Of a DNA stretch of 64,000 nucleotides, positions 32,673 through 44,262 are shown in pieces; position 1 is the first letter of the stretch; the number at the start of each line of letters is the position of its first letter. The notes below the pieces were generated by a model. That model saw nothing but the letters and a program-made list of their open reading frames with translations, ran no database searches and was not told the origin of the DNA. A program made the translations under genes and the position numbers. Where the stretch lies: NCBI GenBank assembly GCA_963580285.1, contig OY757011.1, forward strand, positions 197,053,644 to 197,117,643. The letters run 5' to 3'. The DNA comes from Lucinisca nassula (Eukaryota > Mollusca > Bivalvia > Lucinida > Lucinidae).

Positions 32673-32963
32673 AACACGTGACGGGAATAAAAATCATATA
32701 TGGCACAATTTGGCGGTTGGCGATTTTTAGGCAAATTCTATAGGACTCGGCCTTTTAGCGGCCCCCTGTATTGTAAAAACAGCTCTCTATAAACCACTCA
32801 TGCATACATCGTATGATATGTGCATGACTTGTTCATGGAGCCGCATAGTTTGCGTACCATATTTCACCTAAAATATTTCACTCACACCGCCCTACCATAT
32901 ATCTACTAAAATAATTTAGATGTGCATAAGCACCAGAGAGGTTTCCTATTCCATCTCGTAACA
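32663..32963 (-). repeat. Truncated 3' LTR
   Basis: Direct repeat of 40662-40962. Starts (minus strand) TGTTACGAG right after the polypurine tract and stops at the LINE junction. Confidence 0.88.
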
Positions 32964-32985
32964 AAGGTTTCCCCTTTTGGAGAAA
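32964..32985 (-). promoter_or_regulatory. Polypurine tract
   Basis: Minus strand CCAAAAGGGGAAACCTT directly precedes the LTR start TGTTACG; primes plus-strand DNA synthesis in LTR elements. Confidence 0.8.
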
Positions 32986-33080
32986 AAACAATCAGAAATG
33001 TTTTTTCTTTGTGTACAGAGATGGAATAGGATGAACCTATCTAAACAAGACAGCTATTTACACAACAACCGTGCGAAGAA

Positions 33081-36000
33081 TTACCTACTAAGGTAGTCTG
33101 CCCCCAAATTTTCCTGGCCCCGAATTGCAACAATCCGAAATCTATACGGCTGTAGTTTTATTGCCCAACGCATAATTCGAGGATTGAGAACTTTTGCTGT
33201 TTGCATATAAGACAAGGGCTTGTGGTCTGTCTCAAGCAGGAATTCTACTCCGTAAAGATACTTGCGAAATTTCTCAACACCCCAGATAATAGCCAAACAT
33301 TCCTTCTCTATTACAGAATAGTTTTTCTCACGAGGCAAAAGTTTCTTGCTGGCATAAGCAATGGGAAGTCGTCCTTCCCCTTCAAATTCTTGGAGCAAAA
33401 CGGCTCCTATACCAACATCAGAAGCGTCCGTCCGGAGTATGAACGGATTCCCATCATGAAAGATAGGAAGACGAAGAATAGGACTAGACGTGAGTCTATT
33501 CTTCAGGGTCTGAAAAGCCTTTTCATGATGGTCCTGCCAGTCTGTGATCTTGTTTGGTCTACTTTTCTTAGTTAAATCTGTCAAAGGGGAAGCGATAGAT
33601 GAGAAATTTGGAATGAAACGGCGGTAGAAACCAGCCAACCCAAGAAATGACTTTATTTGTCTCTTAGTAGAAGGTCGAGGAGCATCCTTTATAGCTTGTA
33701 TCTTGTCTTCTTGCGGTCTAACTGACTGAGCAGCTACACTGTGACCAAGACATTCGATACTGCTATACCCAATCATACACTTGGAAGGTTTTGCCGTCAA
33801 CTTGGCTGTCCTAAGTCTATCCAAAACTTCACGTAATGACGTCAAGTGGTCTTTCCAAGTTTCGGTAAAGATCCACATATCATCGACGAAGCTATCAACG
33901 TTAGAAAGTTCGGACAGAATCTTTCTCATCAACCTGCAAAATGTTGCTCCTGAGTTTACCAAACCGAAGGGCATAGTTTTGAATTGAAACAAGCCTTTGG
34001 GGGTTTCGAACGCAGTTAGGGGTTTTGCCTTAGACGTCATTTTTACCTGCCAATAACCTTTTGACAAATCTAATTTGCTAAAGTATTTGTGCCCCGACAT
34101 TCTATTTATAACCTCCTCCATATTTGGCATTGGTTCTGCATCGAACTCCGTCACCTTATTTAGTTTACGGAAGTCAATGCAGAACCGCACCGAACCATCT
34201 TTTTTAGGGACAAGTACTACAGGGGATGAGTATGGAGATATTGATGGCTCAATAACTCCTAAATCTAACATATCTTGAATTTCCTTTTCCATTACATCCC
34301 GTACTTTATATGGTATGGCATAACCTTTTGACCTCACTGGTTCCGTCGTCAGCAACTTTATGTCGTGTTCTATTTGGTCAGTTCGTCCTGGTACACTGGA
34401 CAGTACGTCCGGGTATTCTTTTATCAACGTCTCTATTTCTTTACGCTGATCCTGCGTTAACATTTCTGAAATATTGACGTCCTTAAACGTCTCTGGTTGC
34501 TTTGCAGTAGGAAAAGCGCAATCTTCCAATGAGAATTCGTCAACGTCATCATTTTCAGTTGACGGAGTGGACTCTACAGAAAGCAAGCAATGTGACGTCA
34601 CATTTTGACGTTCCACATATTGCTTCAGTATGTTAGCGTGATATGTGTTAACATTTCCATTGACGTCAATTTTATAATCCATTCTGCTTACTACCTCAAC
34701 CACTTCATAAGGACCTTTCCATTGAAGCAATAATTTATTACTGTCTGTCGGTAGTAACAACAGCACTTTATCGCCGACGTCAAATTTACGCGACCTCGCG
34801 CCTTTATCATAATAAGCTTTCTGCTTAATCTGAACCTTCTTTAAATTATCACGCGCTAATTTGCATGTCTGCTCTAACCGTTCCCTAAGCTCAATAACGT
34901 ATTGATACGTCGAAAGAACTTGCTCATCGCGTACCTCCTCAGCCCATAATTCTCTTAATATTGTCATTGGACCTCTGACGTTACGTCCATATAACAACTC
35001 AAAAGGGGAGTATCCTAAAGACTCTTGTGGGACTTCCCTTACCGCAAATAATAAAGCTGGAAGATATTTATCCCAATCTTTTGGACGTTCAGCACACATG
35101 CGACGTAACATCTGCTTTAACGTAGCGTGGAAACGCTCTATCAGTCCGTTGCAAATTGGGTGTCTCGGACTACACGTTAACTGTTGAAGAGAAAGAAGTC
35201 TGCTGACTTCCTTCATTACCTCAGCAGTAAACTGTGATCCACAATCAGTCAACATTTCATCAGGAATGCCAACCCTACTAAACATTTCAATAAGCGCTTC
35301 CGCGACACGTTCCGTCTCAATACTCGGTAAAGCTATCGCCTCTGGATACCTTGTCGCATAATCTATCATGGTTAAAATATACCGAGATTTCCTATCAGAT
35401 CGAGGCTCAATTGGACCAACTATGTCCACTGCCACCCTCTTAAATGGCGTATCAATCAATGGCATTTTTCCTAGAGGTACTTTAGTGACCCGACCTTTCT
35501 GAATAGTTCTCTGACAAATATCACAAGATTTACAAAATCTAGCGACATCACCGCAAATACCGGGCCAGTAAAACTCAGTTACAACTCTATCCAATGTCTT
35601 CCTAATGCCCATATGTCCAGACATAAGCGTTTCATGAGCCAGTTTCAACACCTTTCCTCGGAAACTTTGAGGGACCACAAGTTGGAAAGAGACTTTGTTA
35701 CCCTTGGTGAACTCCCTATATGCCAACCCTTTTTTCTCAATAAACCTAGTTTCACCTCGGTTTAAACCACGACTCACAGTCTTGTTCCCAGATACAACCC
35801 TTTTCCTGATGTTTTCCAAAGTTGGATCATCAACCTGAGCTTGCTTGAAAGCCTCCTTGTCATCGTTAATGATCTGATCGGGAACCTTAAGTTTTCTGTA
35901 AGGCTTCTCATCCTGCCTAGTTTGAGACCTAGTTACAGCCGCAGCTGAGAAATGAGACATATCAGGAAGTTTTGATCCATCAATGTTACCGATAACCAAA

Positions 36001-37700
36001 TCGTACAACGTATCATCCATACACAAAGCTTCAGTTTTCCCAGTGAAAAAAGGACAATCAATGTCAATCATTGCCAAAGGATACCTTTGTGTGGATTCAT
36101 CAATCAACGTAACATTTGATTCCTTTCCTATTAACTGACTATCCGAAACCAAACTTCTCCGAACGACACAGCCTGTACACCCAGTATCTCTTAATACAAC
36201 CACCTTTTTATTATTAACCAATCCTTGTGCCGTCGGTAACCTTGCCTTTAAGAAGTAACAGACACCTTCCCTAGTTTCCTTACTACACTCCTCCCTATCC
36301 GAAATCAAAGGATCACCAACCTTATTTTCAAAAATACTTCCAATCTCATCACCTTTCCTAGTTACTTCTGTCTGACAAAAACTAACTTGGTGTGCTGCGC
36401 CACGTGGTGTGCTATTATTTTTACCGCGTCCGCGAAAAGACCCTCTAAAATTACCACGACCACGTGTATAACCACGACCTACATTCTGCGTATTCTCATT
36501 CTTAACCTGAGAACCTTGAGTCTCTACGCGCGTGTTAAAATTTTCCTTAACACCGCTATCCCCAACTCCAGTTGCTCCTACCTCTGCGCTATACAATTGT
36601 TTCCTGTCGGGGTTCTTAAAACATTTAATTGTTAAATGCCCCTTACCGCATATGCTACACTTGATATCCGGTCTACCACTCGGTTTGTTTGAGTCAACTT
36701 TGTCCTGTTTACCCTGCGCTGCGCCTCTATTATCGCGTTGCCCCTTATTAATGCAACTATATACGCCCCCGCGCGCTTCTGCAAACAAATCTGCCTCCCT
36801 AGCCATTTCATCTAAATTACCAAACTGTTTTGGCTTCAGATGTACATACAGTTCTCTATTACATGACTCCAGGAACTGATCCCTTGCCATGAAATCACAG
36901 ACAGCCGGAAAAGATTTTTCTATCTTTGCCATATTAAGCCATTTTTCTAAATAACTTCTCAGTCTACTACTGAACTGTATGAACGTTTCTGATTTCTCGG
37001 GCCTACTATAACGAAACTGTTTCCTAAATCCGCGCTCTGTCATGTCAAAATTCTTTAATAAAGCGTCCTTTAACTTTTCATAATCCGCCGCATCCTCATT
37101 TGACAACCGGTCATATACATCAAGTGCGCGCCCTTTGAGCAATGCACTTAAATACGCGGCCCAAACACTCTTATCCCATTTATTAGCCGTAGCATATTTC
37201 TCAAACCTAGATAAATAACTATCCATTTTATATTTACCCTCTTCAAAATAAGGTAACTTAGGATCCCGGGCATGAGCCACCTTCTCAGCTTTTTGCCTTT
37301 CAAATTCTAGCTCGAGCTTCGCTCTCTGCATTTCTAACTGATTCCTTAATTCTTGGTGCTGTAGCTCAAACCCATGTTTTATTTTTTCTAAATAGGCCTC
37401 ACTAATCTCTTTTGCCTCCCTTTCAGTCTTAATGCGTGCCATTTCAAGTTCCTTATTAACATTCAACATAGCTAGTTCATGTGCCCTTTCCTTTTCTTTT
37501 TCTGCCCTTTCCTTTTCTTTTTCTGCCCTTTCCTTTTCCTTTTCTTCAGACCTTAACCTTTCTAAATCCCTTTGCTCTTGCCTTTCTGCCCGCTCAATAT
37601 CCTGCTGCTCTTTAACAAAACCTTGTAACTCCTTCCCCTCATAACCTAAGTCCTTTCCCATTTGCATTAAACGCTCCATTATTGATAACGTAAATCTCAC
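33081..37700 (-). CDS. Gag-pol polyprotein with integrase before reverse transcriptase (Gmr1-like)
   Basis: Single uninterrupted 1539-codon frame. Domains in order: Glu/Lys-rich coiled coil (30-140), gag/SCAN-like region (145-310), CCHC knuckle with short spacing C348-C351-H355-C360, RG-rich linker (408-434), aspartic protease D505-T-G, integrase finger (H689, H696, C726, C729), integrase core D759, D819, E855 (35 residues between the last two), GPY motif 996-998, RT with D1176, D1211 and FVDD at D1273-D1274, RNase H D1425, E1467, D1492 and D1535, ending DYLSR. Ordinary Ty3/gypsy elements put integrase last; here it precedes RT, as in the Gmr1 group. Met8 (37679) in MERLMQMG looks like the likelier start. 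Catalytic residues all look intact; function not tested. Confidence 0.93.
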   Translation of the reverse strand: MRFTLSIMERLMQMGKDLGYEGKELQGFVKEQQDIERAERQEQRDLERLRSEEKEKERAEKEKERAEKEKERAHELAMLNVNKELEMARIKTEREAKEISEAYLEKIKHGFELQHQELRNQLEMQRAKLELEFERQKAEKVAHARDPKLPYFEEGKYKMDSYLSRFEKYATANKWDKSVWAAYLSALLKGRALDVYDRLSNEDAADYEKLKDALLKNFDMTERGFRKQFRYSRPEKSETFIQFSSRLRSYLEKWLNMAKIEKSFPAVCDFMARDQFLESCNRELYVHLKPKQFGNLDEMAREADLFAEARGGVYSCINKGQRDNRGAAQGKQDKVDSNKPSGRPDIKCSICGKGHLTIKCFKNPDRKQLYSAEVGATGVGDSGVKENFNTRVETQGSQVKNENTQNVGRGYTRGRGNFRGSFRGRGKNNSTPRGAAHQVSFCQTEVTRKGDEIGSIFENKVGDPLISDREECSKETREGVCYFLKARLPTAQGLVNNKKVVVLRDTGCTGCVVRRSLVSDSQLIGKESNVTLIDESTQRYPLAMIDIDCPFFTGKTEALCMDDTLYDLVIGNIDGSKLPDMSHFSAAAVTRSQTRQDEKPYRKLKVPDQIINDDKEAFKQAQVDDPTLENIRKRVVSGNKTVSRGLNRGETRFIEKKGLAYREFTKGNKVSFQLVVPQSFRGKVLKLAHETLMSGHMGIRKTLDRVVTEFYWPGICGDVARFCKSCDICQRTIQKGRVTKVPLGKMPLIDTPFKRVAVDIVGPIEPRSDRKSRYILTMIDYATRYPEAIALPSIETERVAEALIEMFSRVGIPDEMLTDCGSQFTAEVMKEVSRLLSLQQLTCSPRHPICNGLIERFHATLKQMLRRMCAERPKDWDKYLPALLFAVREVPQESLGYSPFELLYGRNVRGPMTILRELWAEEVRDEQVLSTYQYVIELRERLEQTCKLARDNLKKVQIKQKAYYDKGARSRKFDVGDKVLLLLPTDSNKLLLQWKGPYEVVEVVSRMDYKIDVNGNVNTYHANILKQYVERQNVTSHCLLSVESTPSTENDDVDEFSLEDCAFPTAKQPETFKDVNISEMLTQDQRKEIETLIKEYPDVLSSVPGRTDQIEHDIKLLTTEPVRSKGYAIPYKVRDVMEKEIQDMLDLGVIEPSISPYSSPVVLVPKKDGSVRFCIDFRKLNKVTEFDAEPMPNMEEVINRMSGHKYFSKLDLSKGYWQVKMTSKAKPLTAFETPKGLFQFKTMPFGLVNSGATFCRLMRKILSELSNVDSFVDDMWIFTETWKDHLTSLREVLDRLRTAKLTAKPSKCMIGYSSIECLGHSVAAQSVRPQEDKIQAIKDAPRPSTKRQIKSFLGLAGFYRRFIPNFSSIASPLTDLTKKSRPNKITDWQDHHEKAFQTLKNRLTSSPILRLPIFHDGNPFILRTDASDVGIGAVLLQEFEGEGRLPIAYASKKLLPREKNYSVIEKECLAIIWGVEKFRKYLYGVEFLLETDHKPLSYMQTAKVLNPRIMRWAIKLQPYRFRIVAIRGQENLGADYLSR

Positions 37701-38411
37701 GTTACTATCAAAACCACTATAAACTGATCAGTTATGATCAGTGATGATTGAATGGGCTTAACTAAAACGTTAAGATATGTGTTATACGCGTTAATCTAAC
37801 TAAAACGTTAGTTATTAAAGCACACGCGATTTGAAATGTCAAATGCTTTCAGCAAAGTATGACGTTGCGTACTGGTAGTCTAATATGACGTCATAAACTG
37901 ACGACGTTTACAGTAAAATGCTACAATCCGAAGTTTCATCACATTACAAAACTCCGATCATAACAAGTCACCATTAATGTTTCTATTACGTCATACCTAA
38001 CCTCAAGCCACAGCGTAAATATTAACGCTAACGTTATGTCAACGTCAGTAAATTGTTAACGTCACTACGTCAGAACCATGTGTGGGTAAGATCAATTAGT
38101 AACTCCAGTTTAACTTAGTAGAATGTCAGGTAACACAATTAAGTGGGGTCTACTTAAATTTTTCGTTACCAAGAAAAAGTGGGGTTTGCCTTGCCTTCCT
38201 GCTCAGAAATTATCGACTTGTCAGTATCCATTCAGTTGAATACATGGGTTTCGCACTTCATCAACGCAGGAAGGAAGATTCAAGTTAATTTCTAAATGTG
38301 GCTGTCAATACATTTTTTTTTTTTTTAAATTGATGATTCAGAGTATCAATGTGCTGTTCCACAGCCGGGAACACCAGCCAGAGATCAAATCCTCACTTCA
38401 CTGACACCAAA
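37701..38411 (-). other. Leader of the Gmr1-like element with PBS
   Basis: Untranslated region between LTR and gag-pol. On the minus strand the LTR ends GTAACA and, two bases on, TGGTGTCAGTGAAGTGAG (38392-38409) gives a PBS resembling tRNA-Leu-type sites. Contains repeated ACTAAAACGTTA/AACGTTAG segments (37755-37815). No frame seen. Confidence 0.75.
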
Positions 38412-40962
38412 TGTTACATGTGGGTTTACGGCGTCCCGCAAACCCCCATGCTGACAAGACAACCGAGCGTGATCTCTGACAGGTGTACGGGCAGCTGTGG
38501 GGTAAGGCACAAGAAAGATGTTAAATGAATGACATGAATTATTTACAGTATCTACATACAACACTCACTAACACAAAACATCACAATTTGTTGCTTCTGT
38601 AGCCAACTCACGACGTCCGCTCCGAAGGCAAAACACTGTTCTGTGCTCGGAACGGGTGACGTGAATACCTACAGAAGCAAACAACAAAAACAACAACAAA
38701 AACAAAAAAAAGAATCAACACAAAACGCGACTGGCCAGTTTATAACTTGGGGTGAATCCCCCACTCGCGTGACACTTCCTCTCGCGAACTAGTAAAACTA
38801 GTCTATCAACATAGTTGATTATCCTAGGATTAGCGATCACGTTTGCTGATCAGACGTTTAGTGATCGTCCAAATAAGGTAAGTTGACCTCTTCCATGATC
38901 ACATTTGTTTACAACGAACAATGATTTAGAAGAATCTGCTTCTATCCTGGTAGGCGCTGATTACGGCGGTCTGTCCGCCCTTGCTGGACCCTAACGCCTA
39001 GCGTCGTACCAGTACCTGCTGCTATGAAGCAGGGAGCAGCAGGTCACACATTGTTATGCCTGCAAATTACGATAACGGGACTAGAAACGAGTCACAAAAC
39101 ATACATGCTATATCATGATCCCCCTCCCGGAGAAGTAAGAATATGTTCATGCATATACCGTTATTGCGCATGCGCCGACCAGACATACAGGCTGATTAGT
39201 GCATGCGACAAATAACCGTACAGCAGAACTCAACTTGACTGTGCATCAAATTATCAGCACCCAGCGCTTGACACAATAATACTCAAAGTTCATGTTTCCT
39301 TACTGAGCACTACAGAAATCAATTAATGCTCACTACTACTGAGCATGATACTCATCAAATTTGTGCTCACTACATTATCACAAGTAAGAGGCAATTGAAC
39401 AGACCACGCCTTTGCGCTACCTGGTCAGCCGCCAATTACAGGAAACATAACAATCTCTATTTCATATCCTTCTCCGCGACACGGCTCACAAATATAGCTA
39501 TTCACAAATTCAATACATTAATAACAGATAGAAACTACAACAGAAGATTTTCATCTATAATCACAACATTTGTTAGCGTCTCATAAGGGCCAACACTGTT
39601 TGCCGTGAATTCTCTCTGTATTTGGTAGGCACCCCGTCACAACCGTCCTCGCGACGCCGATGACGCAGCTGACGCCATCCCCGCCGCTCAGGCCGTTATG
39701 ACGTGTGGCGACCAAATACTCCCACTTATCATCATCACGTTCTTTATATGTACATACCTGCACAAACTGAGTTATCAGACAAAAACGGCATCATTACAAA
39801 ATGAACTCGTAATTCTTCTTGAACAAAATTATTTCTAATCAACGTGAACATGCTTGTAAATAAAATTCATTACGGTTCATCATCACGGATAACCCAACAG
39901 GCTCTTGTATGAGTTTGCCCTGATGATGAAGATGTGGTTAAACCCGTCTTAAGTTTACGTCCCCTCTACACCTAATATCATATTGGGACGGAACCACGGT
40001 TTTCTAACCACAGCTAGTCACAAGTCATGGATCAAACAAGTGACCCGGCGTTTATTAATTACATTCTACAAAATGGGTCTAAAAGCCTAAATGAATCTAG
40101 AATGAGCGGGTGTCCAAACTTTACGTCTCACCAACATCTAGGGTCAGCATGAGACAGGACCTCACTTAGAAAGACTCATTCTACTACTGGAGAAGCCTGG
40201 GATCAATTCTGCGACGTCTAGCTGGCAAAGCTAGTAGCCTAATCACTACAGGCCACAACAGTAAATTCAGAATAGGCTTCAGAAAGTTGGGGTATACTAG
40301 AAGTAAACCCCTCCAAAACCTACAAGCATGTTCATACAAAAATAATACTAAACATAGATTTAACATACCTTTCAATATACTTTCTATTTCCCCGTCACAA
40401 TGTTGTGTTCACTCTTACAACTTGACCTGCTGCTAAAGTGTCCGCTTTTTTCAGGGTTTATATATCTATGAATACTACCGGAAAATCATGCCTACTCGTA
40501 TTACCTTGCTTTGTTCGTGGGGAAGTGGAGATACCGGCCACAAACAAAGCCAGATAGCAAAAATCGAGTAGACAATGGATTTGCGTTCAAATAGTATATT
40601 TCCCATAGGAAAAATTGATGAAACGACCCTATAATCAATGACATGACTCCTGTCAAAACGAACACCCACACAACACGTGACGGGAATAAAAATCATATAT
40701 GGCACAATTTGGCGGTTGGCGATTTTTAGGCAAATTCTATAGGACTCGGCCTTTTAGCGGCCCCCTGTATTGTAAAAACAGCTCTCTATAAACCACTCAT
40801 GCATACATCGTATGATATGTGCATGACTTGTTCATGGAGCCGCATAGTTTGCGTACCATATTTCACCTAAAATATTTCACTCACACCGCCCTACCATATA
40901 TCTACTAAAATAATTTAGATGTGCATAAGCACCAGAGAGGTTTCCTATTCCATCTCGTAACA
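38412..40962 (-). repeat. 5' LTR, 2551 bp
   Basis: Minus strand begins TGTTAC and ends GTAACA (matched termini). Its first 301 bp recur as the truncated 3' LTR; the rest is unsupported by a second copy. A CCATATATGATTTTTATT stretch near 40695 could hold a promoter. Contains a decayed SINE-beta. Unusually long for an LTR. Confidence 0.75.
40140..40262 (-). repeat. Decayed SINE-beta inside the LTR
   Basis: Matches 14375-14490: GGACCTCACTTAGAAAGACT, TGGAGAAGCCTGGGATC, then a tRNA-like remnant ending TCACTACAGGCCAC. Confidence 0.65.
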
Positions 40963-41217
40963 GCATGATGCTTCCACGCCGAGCTGAATCCGGCCCGCAC
41001 ACTAGTACTGGTAAACCGCTTAGAGGATCTAAGCCTGTCCAGGAACCGCGGTGCGAGGCGGACCGTCCATGCTAATAAACCCTATTGGTTTCATTGGGCG
41101 ACAGGGCTTGAGATGTCATTTCATCTCAATGTCGGGTAAAAGTTCCACAAAATTGGAAGCAACGTCTCCAAAATGACCTTTACAGAGTTGACGGGGACGT
41201 TAAACCTCAAAACAAAC
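40963..41217 (+). mobile_element. SINE-epsilon, 5'-truncated at the LTR junction
   Basis: Starts within the element at GCATGATGCTTCC, directly abutting the LTR; otherwise matches 49918-50179. Confidence 0.82.
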
Positions 41218-41740
41218 GTTGCAGAGCTAAGATGAAGCTAAGACAAGATATGCATAACCTTTCATGTTCAAAACTGAAGACATATATGAATAATACCAGC
41301 ACTATGAAAATGAAGTTTCTACGGTTTACATGTTTTTGAGCGCCAAGTCTTAGAGCTTCTGTTACGCCGAGGAAGCCACCGAGACCATTTGACCATTCTA
41401 CCTATTTGCATTTGGTAGAGGAAACAGTAAAAAAATATGATTCTGGTCTCGGGGGCTAATCGAACAGTTCGTTGAATTATGTTTGTAGATAGTGCGCAAA
41501 GACGTTTCCGATACACTGGAATAATCTACAGACGGACAGATGGACGGACGAACAGATAGACAGACAGACAGACACAGAAGACAGACAACACAAACACACA
41601 CACACAGATAGACACACAGACTGGTATATACATACACAAACAAATCATGTTGAACTATAAACAAACACATGTGAGTTAAGAAAACTAGGGTGATGCTGCA
41701 TTACTAGTTAGCTAATAATAGTCGTTAAAATGTGACATAG
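41218..41740. other. Spacer with GACA/GACG-rich simple repeat
   Basis: Matches 50180-50703 in the duplicate copy. Simple-sequence stretch at 41530-41622. No credible gene. Confidence 0.7.
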
Positions 41741-44262
41741 ATGAGATATTTCTATACAGGGAGTGGAAAAATTTATCATGATGTAAATTCTACAGCTAGG
41801 TTTAAGATTATTAAACGGAATGAAACTAAATTAAATTGGATTAAATTATTACACACACCTTTTCCATTGGGCTTTAATGACAACATTTATCACGAGGGTA
41901 ATATATCTAAAATGTCCGATTTTGATATTTTCTCTCTTCTGAACTGTCGAAAGCGTAAAACTAAATCGCACGGCCCCAGAAAAAAAAGGTAATTATAAAC
42001 GTAAATTACGTGCTTTTAAAAGAAACAATACCAGACTTAAGTGACTGTCCATAATATTATTGAATCATGGACGCCACTCAATGCTTGCTTTCTAAGTTCG
42101 TTACCAATTTCTGTATTACGGATTCTGAATACCGAGGAGAATAAATTCTACGATAGTTCTAGTCAGTTGTACGAAGCTGCTCTTTTAACTAGAGGTTATA
42201 CTGAGCATGCTCTTCGTCCTTCCATCGATACTGAAATTAAACACAAACGTCATTACATCAAAATATCCTTCATTAATAAGGGTTTGGATTTTATTGATTT
42301 ACCTAGTATCTTCCGTGACAGTTCGGTTATTTCATCAATTCCTGCTTATTTTCAAGATACTGAAACACCCCATCATTTGATATAAATACAATAAACCTGT
42401 TAGATCTATAATTTTTAATTTCAATAAACTTGTTTCTGATCTTGATATTGACACTAACACTCCTGATACATGTGATTGTAAAAATTCAGTGTATTGCTAG
42501 CCTGCTGCTGGTCATATTATTACCGACAATTTAAAAATTATTCCTGATTCTAGGATACGTAATATATTTTCTAAAGGACCGAAATATCGATTTCCTTCTA
42601 AAATTGATTTCAATAAATGTAGAGATGAAATTGCTGCTGTCTTGAATGAATTTGGTAATCGATGGTGTAAACGAGAGTATGTTGAGCATAAAACTCTAAA
42701 ATAATATAATCTTAGCATTCTGAAATTAGTGAAAAAACGCATTTCTTTTTATTCGCAAAATACGAACTTATTGCCTCCTAAACATATGACGTCTTTACGT
42801 CACCTTAAACTAGGTATTCAAGAATTTCATAGAAAGTTTGTTTTGGCTCCAGCTGATAAGGCCGCTAACAATGTGGTCGTTGTTTTGCGGCTTCACTATG
42901 TTAACACTCTTCAGCAAGAACTTGGTGGTGCTAAGGCCTTTAGCTGTAGAGAGGGCTTTAGTTGATGACCATATTTGTCATTCAGCCACCAAGTTTGCTG
43001 TCTGTGTTACAGAAGGTCAAGACAAGCTTCCTACGTTATATTGGTTGCCTAAACTTCATAAAAGACCATACAAAGCACGGTTTATTGCAAATTCAAGCCC
43101 TTGTACTACCACTGAACTCTCCAAATTATTAACTTCAGGTTTTACTGCCATCAAAAAGCATGTGATAAAATATTGCGGCAAAGTCTTCGAAAGATCAGGT
43201 AGAAATCTGTTTTGGTCTGTAAAAAATTCTAATGAAGTTTAAAATAAAGTGAAATCCATCTAATGAAGTTCAAAATAAAGTGAAATCGTTCTAATGAAGT
43301 TTAAAATAAAGTGAAACCCAGGCATTTTCGTGCTTCAAGTCTGTCTACTTATGATTTTTCCACCCTTTACACTACACTTCCTCATACCGTTATAAAAGAA
43401 AAACTTAATGATTTTATTGAATGGACATTTCATTGGGAAGACTCCCTGTATCTTGCATGTAGTATGAGAGATGCCTTTTTCACTTCTGAAGAGCATAAAA
43501 AATATACTTTATGATCATGTCAGAAAGTGTGTGAAACTCTCACCTTTCTACTTGACAATATTTACATAAGAGATGGTACTAAATTATTTAAACAAGTCGT
43601 GGGTATTCCGATGGGCCCTAATTGCTCACCCTTGTGGCTGATCTGTTTTTGTTCCTTTCTGCTGAAAACCAGTCTGAAATCATTGAAGCTTTTAGCTCCA
43701 CTTCTAGATATTTGGATGCTTTATTAAATAATGATAATACCGATTTCGATGGTTTAATCAGTCATATTTACCCCCCAGAACTTAAGTTGAATAAAGCAAA
43801 TTCTTCTAATACCGTGGCCCCGTTTTTGGATTTACATCTATCTATCGTAGATGGGTTTGTTTCGTACAAAATTTGTGATAAACGCGATGTTTTAGATTTT
43901 GAGATTGTAAATTTTCCTTTTTTTGGATGGTGATGTTCCTCGTGCGCCATCCTATGGCGTTTATATTTCGCAATTAATTCGATTTGCTAGAGTGTGTAGT
44001 CATGTAATTGACTTCAACACTCGTAATAAATTGGTTTCGGCCAAACTTCATAATCAGGATTATCGGTACCATAAACTACGCAAAGCATTTTCAAAATTTT
44101 ATAGACGTCATTCTGATTTATTTTCAAAATTCAATATTGCACTTAAATCTCTTCTGCAACAAGGTCTATCGGAACCCGAATTTTATGGTGACTTATATAA
44201 ATTCAGAAAAATATATTACCGCAATGACTTCGGCACCCAATTTCGTAAAATCATTCTCTGAT
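41741..44262 (+). pseudogene. Penelope-like element copy B
   Basis: Plus-strand pieces cover more of the protein than the 26.9-kb copy: KRNETKLNWIKLLHTPFPLG and DNIYHEGNISKMSDFDIFSL (41741-41992), a middle region (42041-42385; HYIKISFINKGLDFIDLPSI), SIIFNFNKLVSD with DCKNSVYC and GPKYRFPSKIDF (42390-42700), RT parts at 42838-43242, 43311-43514, 43527-43727 (VVGIPMGPNCSP) and 43622-44261. A 27-bp deletion near 43655, present in copy C, removes ERDFML-type codons; the RT box reads RYLDAL with the second Asp replaced. The WIKLL..PFPLGFND segment follows an N-terminal GIY-YIG domain in Naiad-type (permuted) PLEs, though that domain is not present here. Confidence 0.83.

Larger units (their letters stand above)
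32663..40962 (-). mobile_element. Gmr1-like Ty3/gypsy element, intact gag-pol, 3' LTR truncated
   Basis: Minus strand: 2551-bp 5' LTR (38412-40962), PBS, leader, one long gag-pol frame, PPT, and 301 bp of 3' LTR identical by eye to the start of the 5' LTR. The 3' LTR is cut off at a join to LINE sequence with an ACA microhomology. Comparing with the duplicate locus (49750-49917), about 165 bp of LINE/SINE sequence was also lost, consistent with one deletion after insertion. Confidence 0.88.

Noticed and set aside
36387..36879. Plus-strand open frames opposite the gag-pol frame
   Set aside because: Shadows of the intact minus-strand polyprotein, with no motif of their own.
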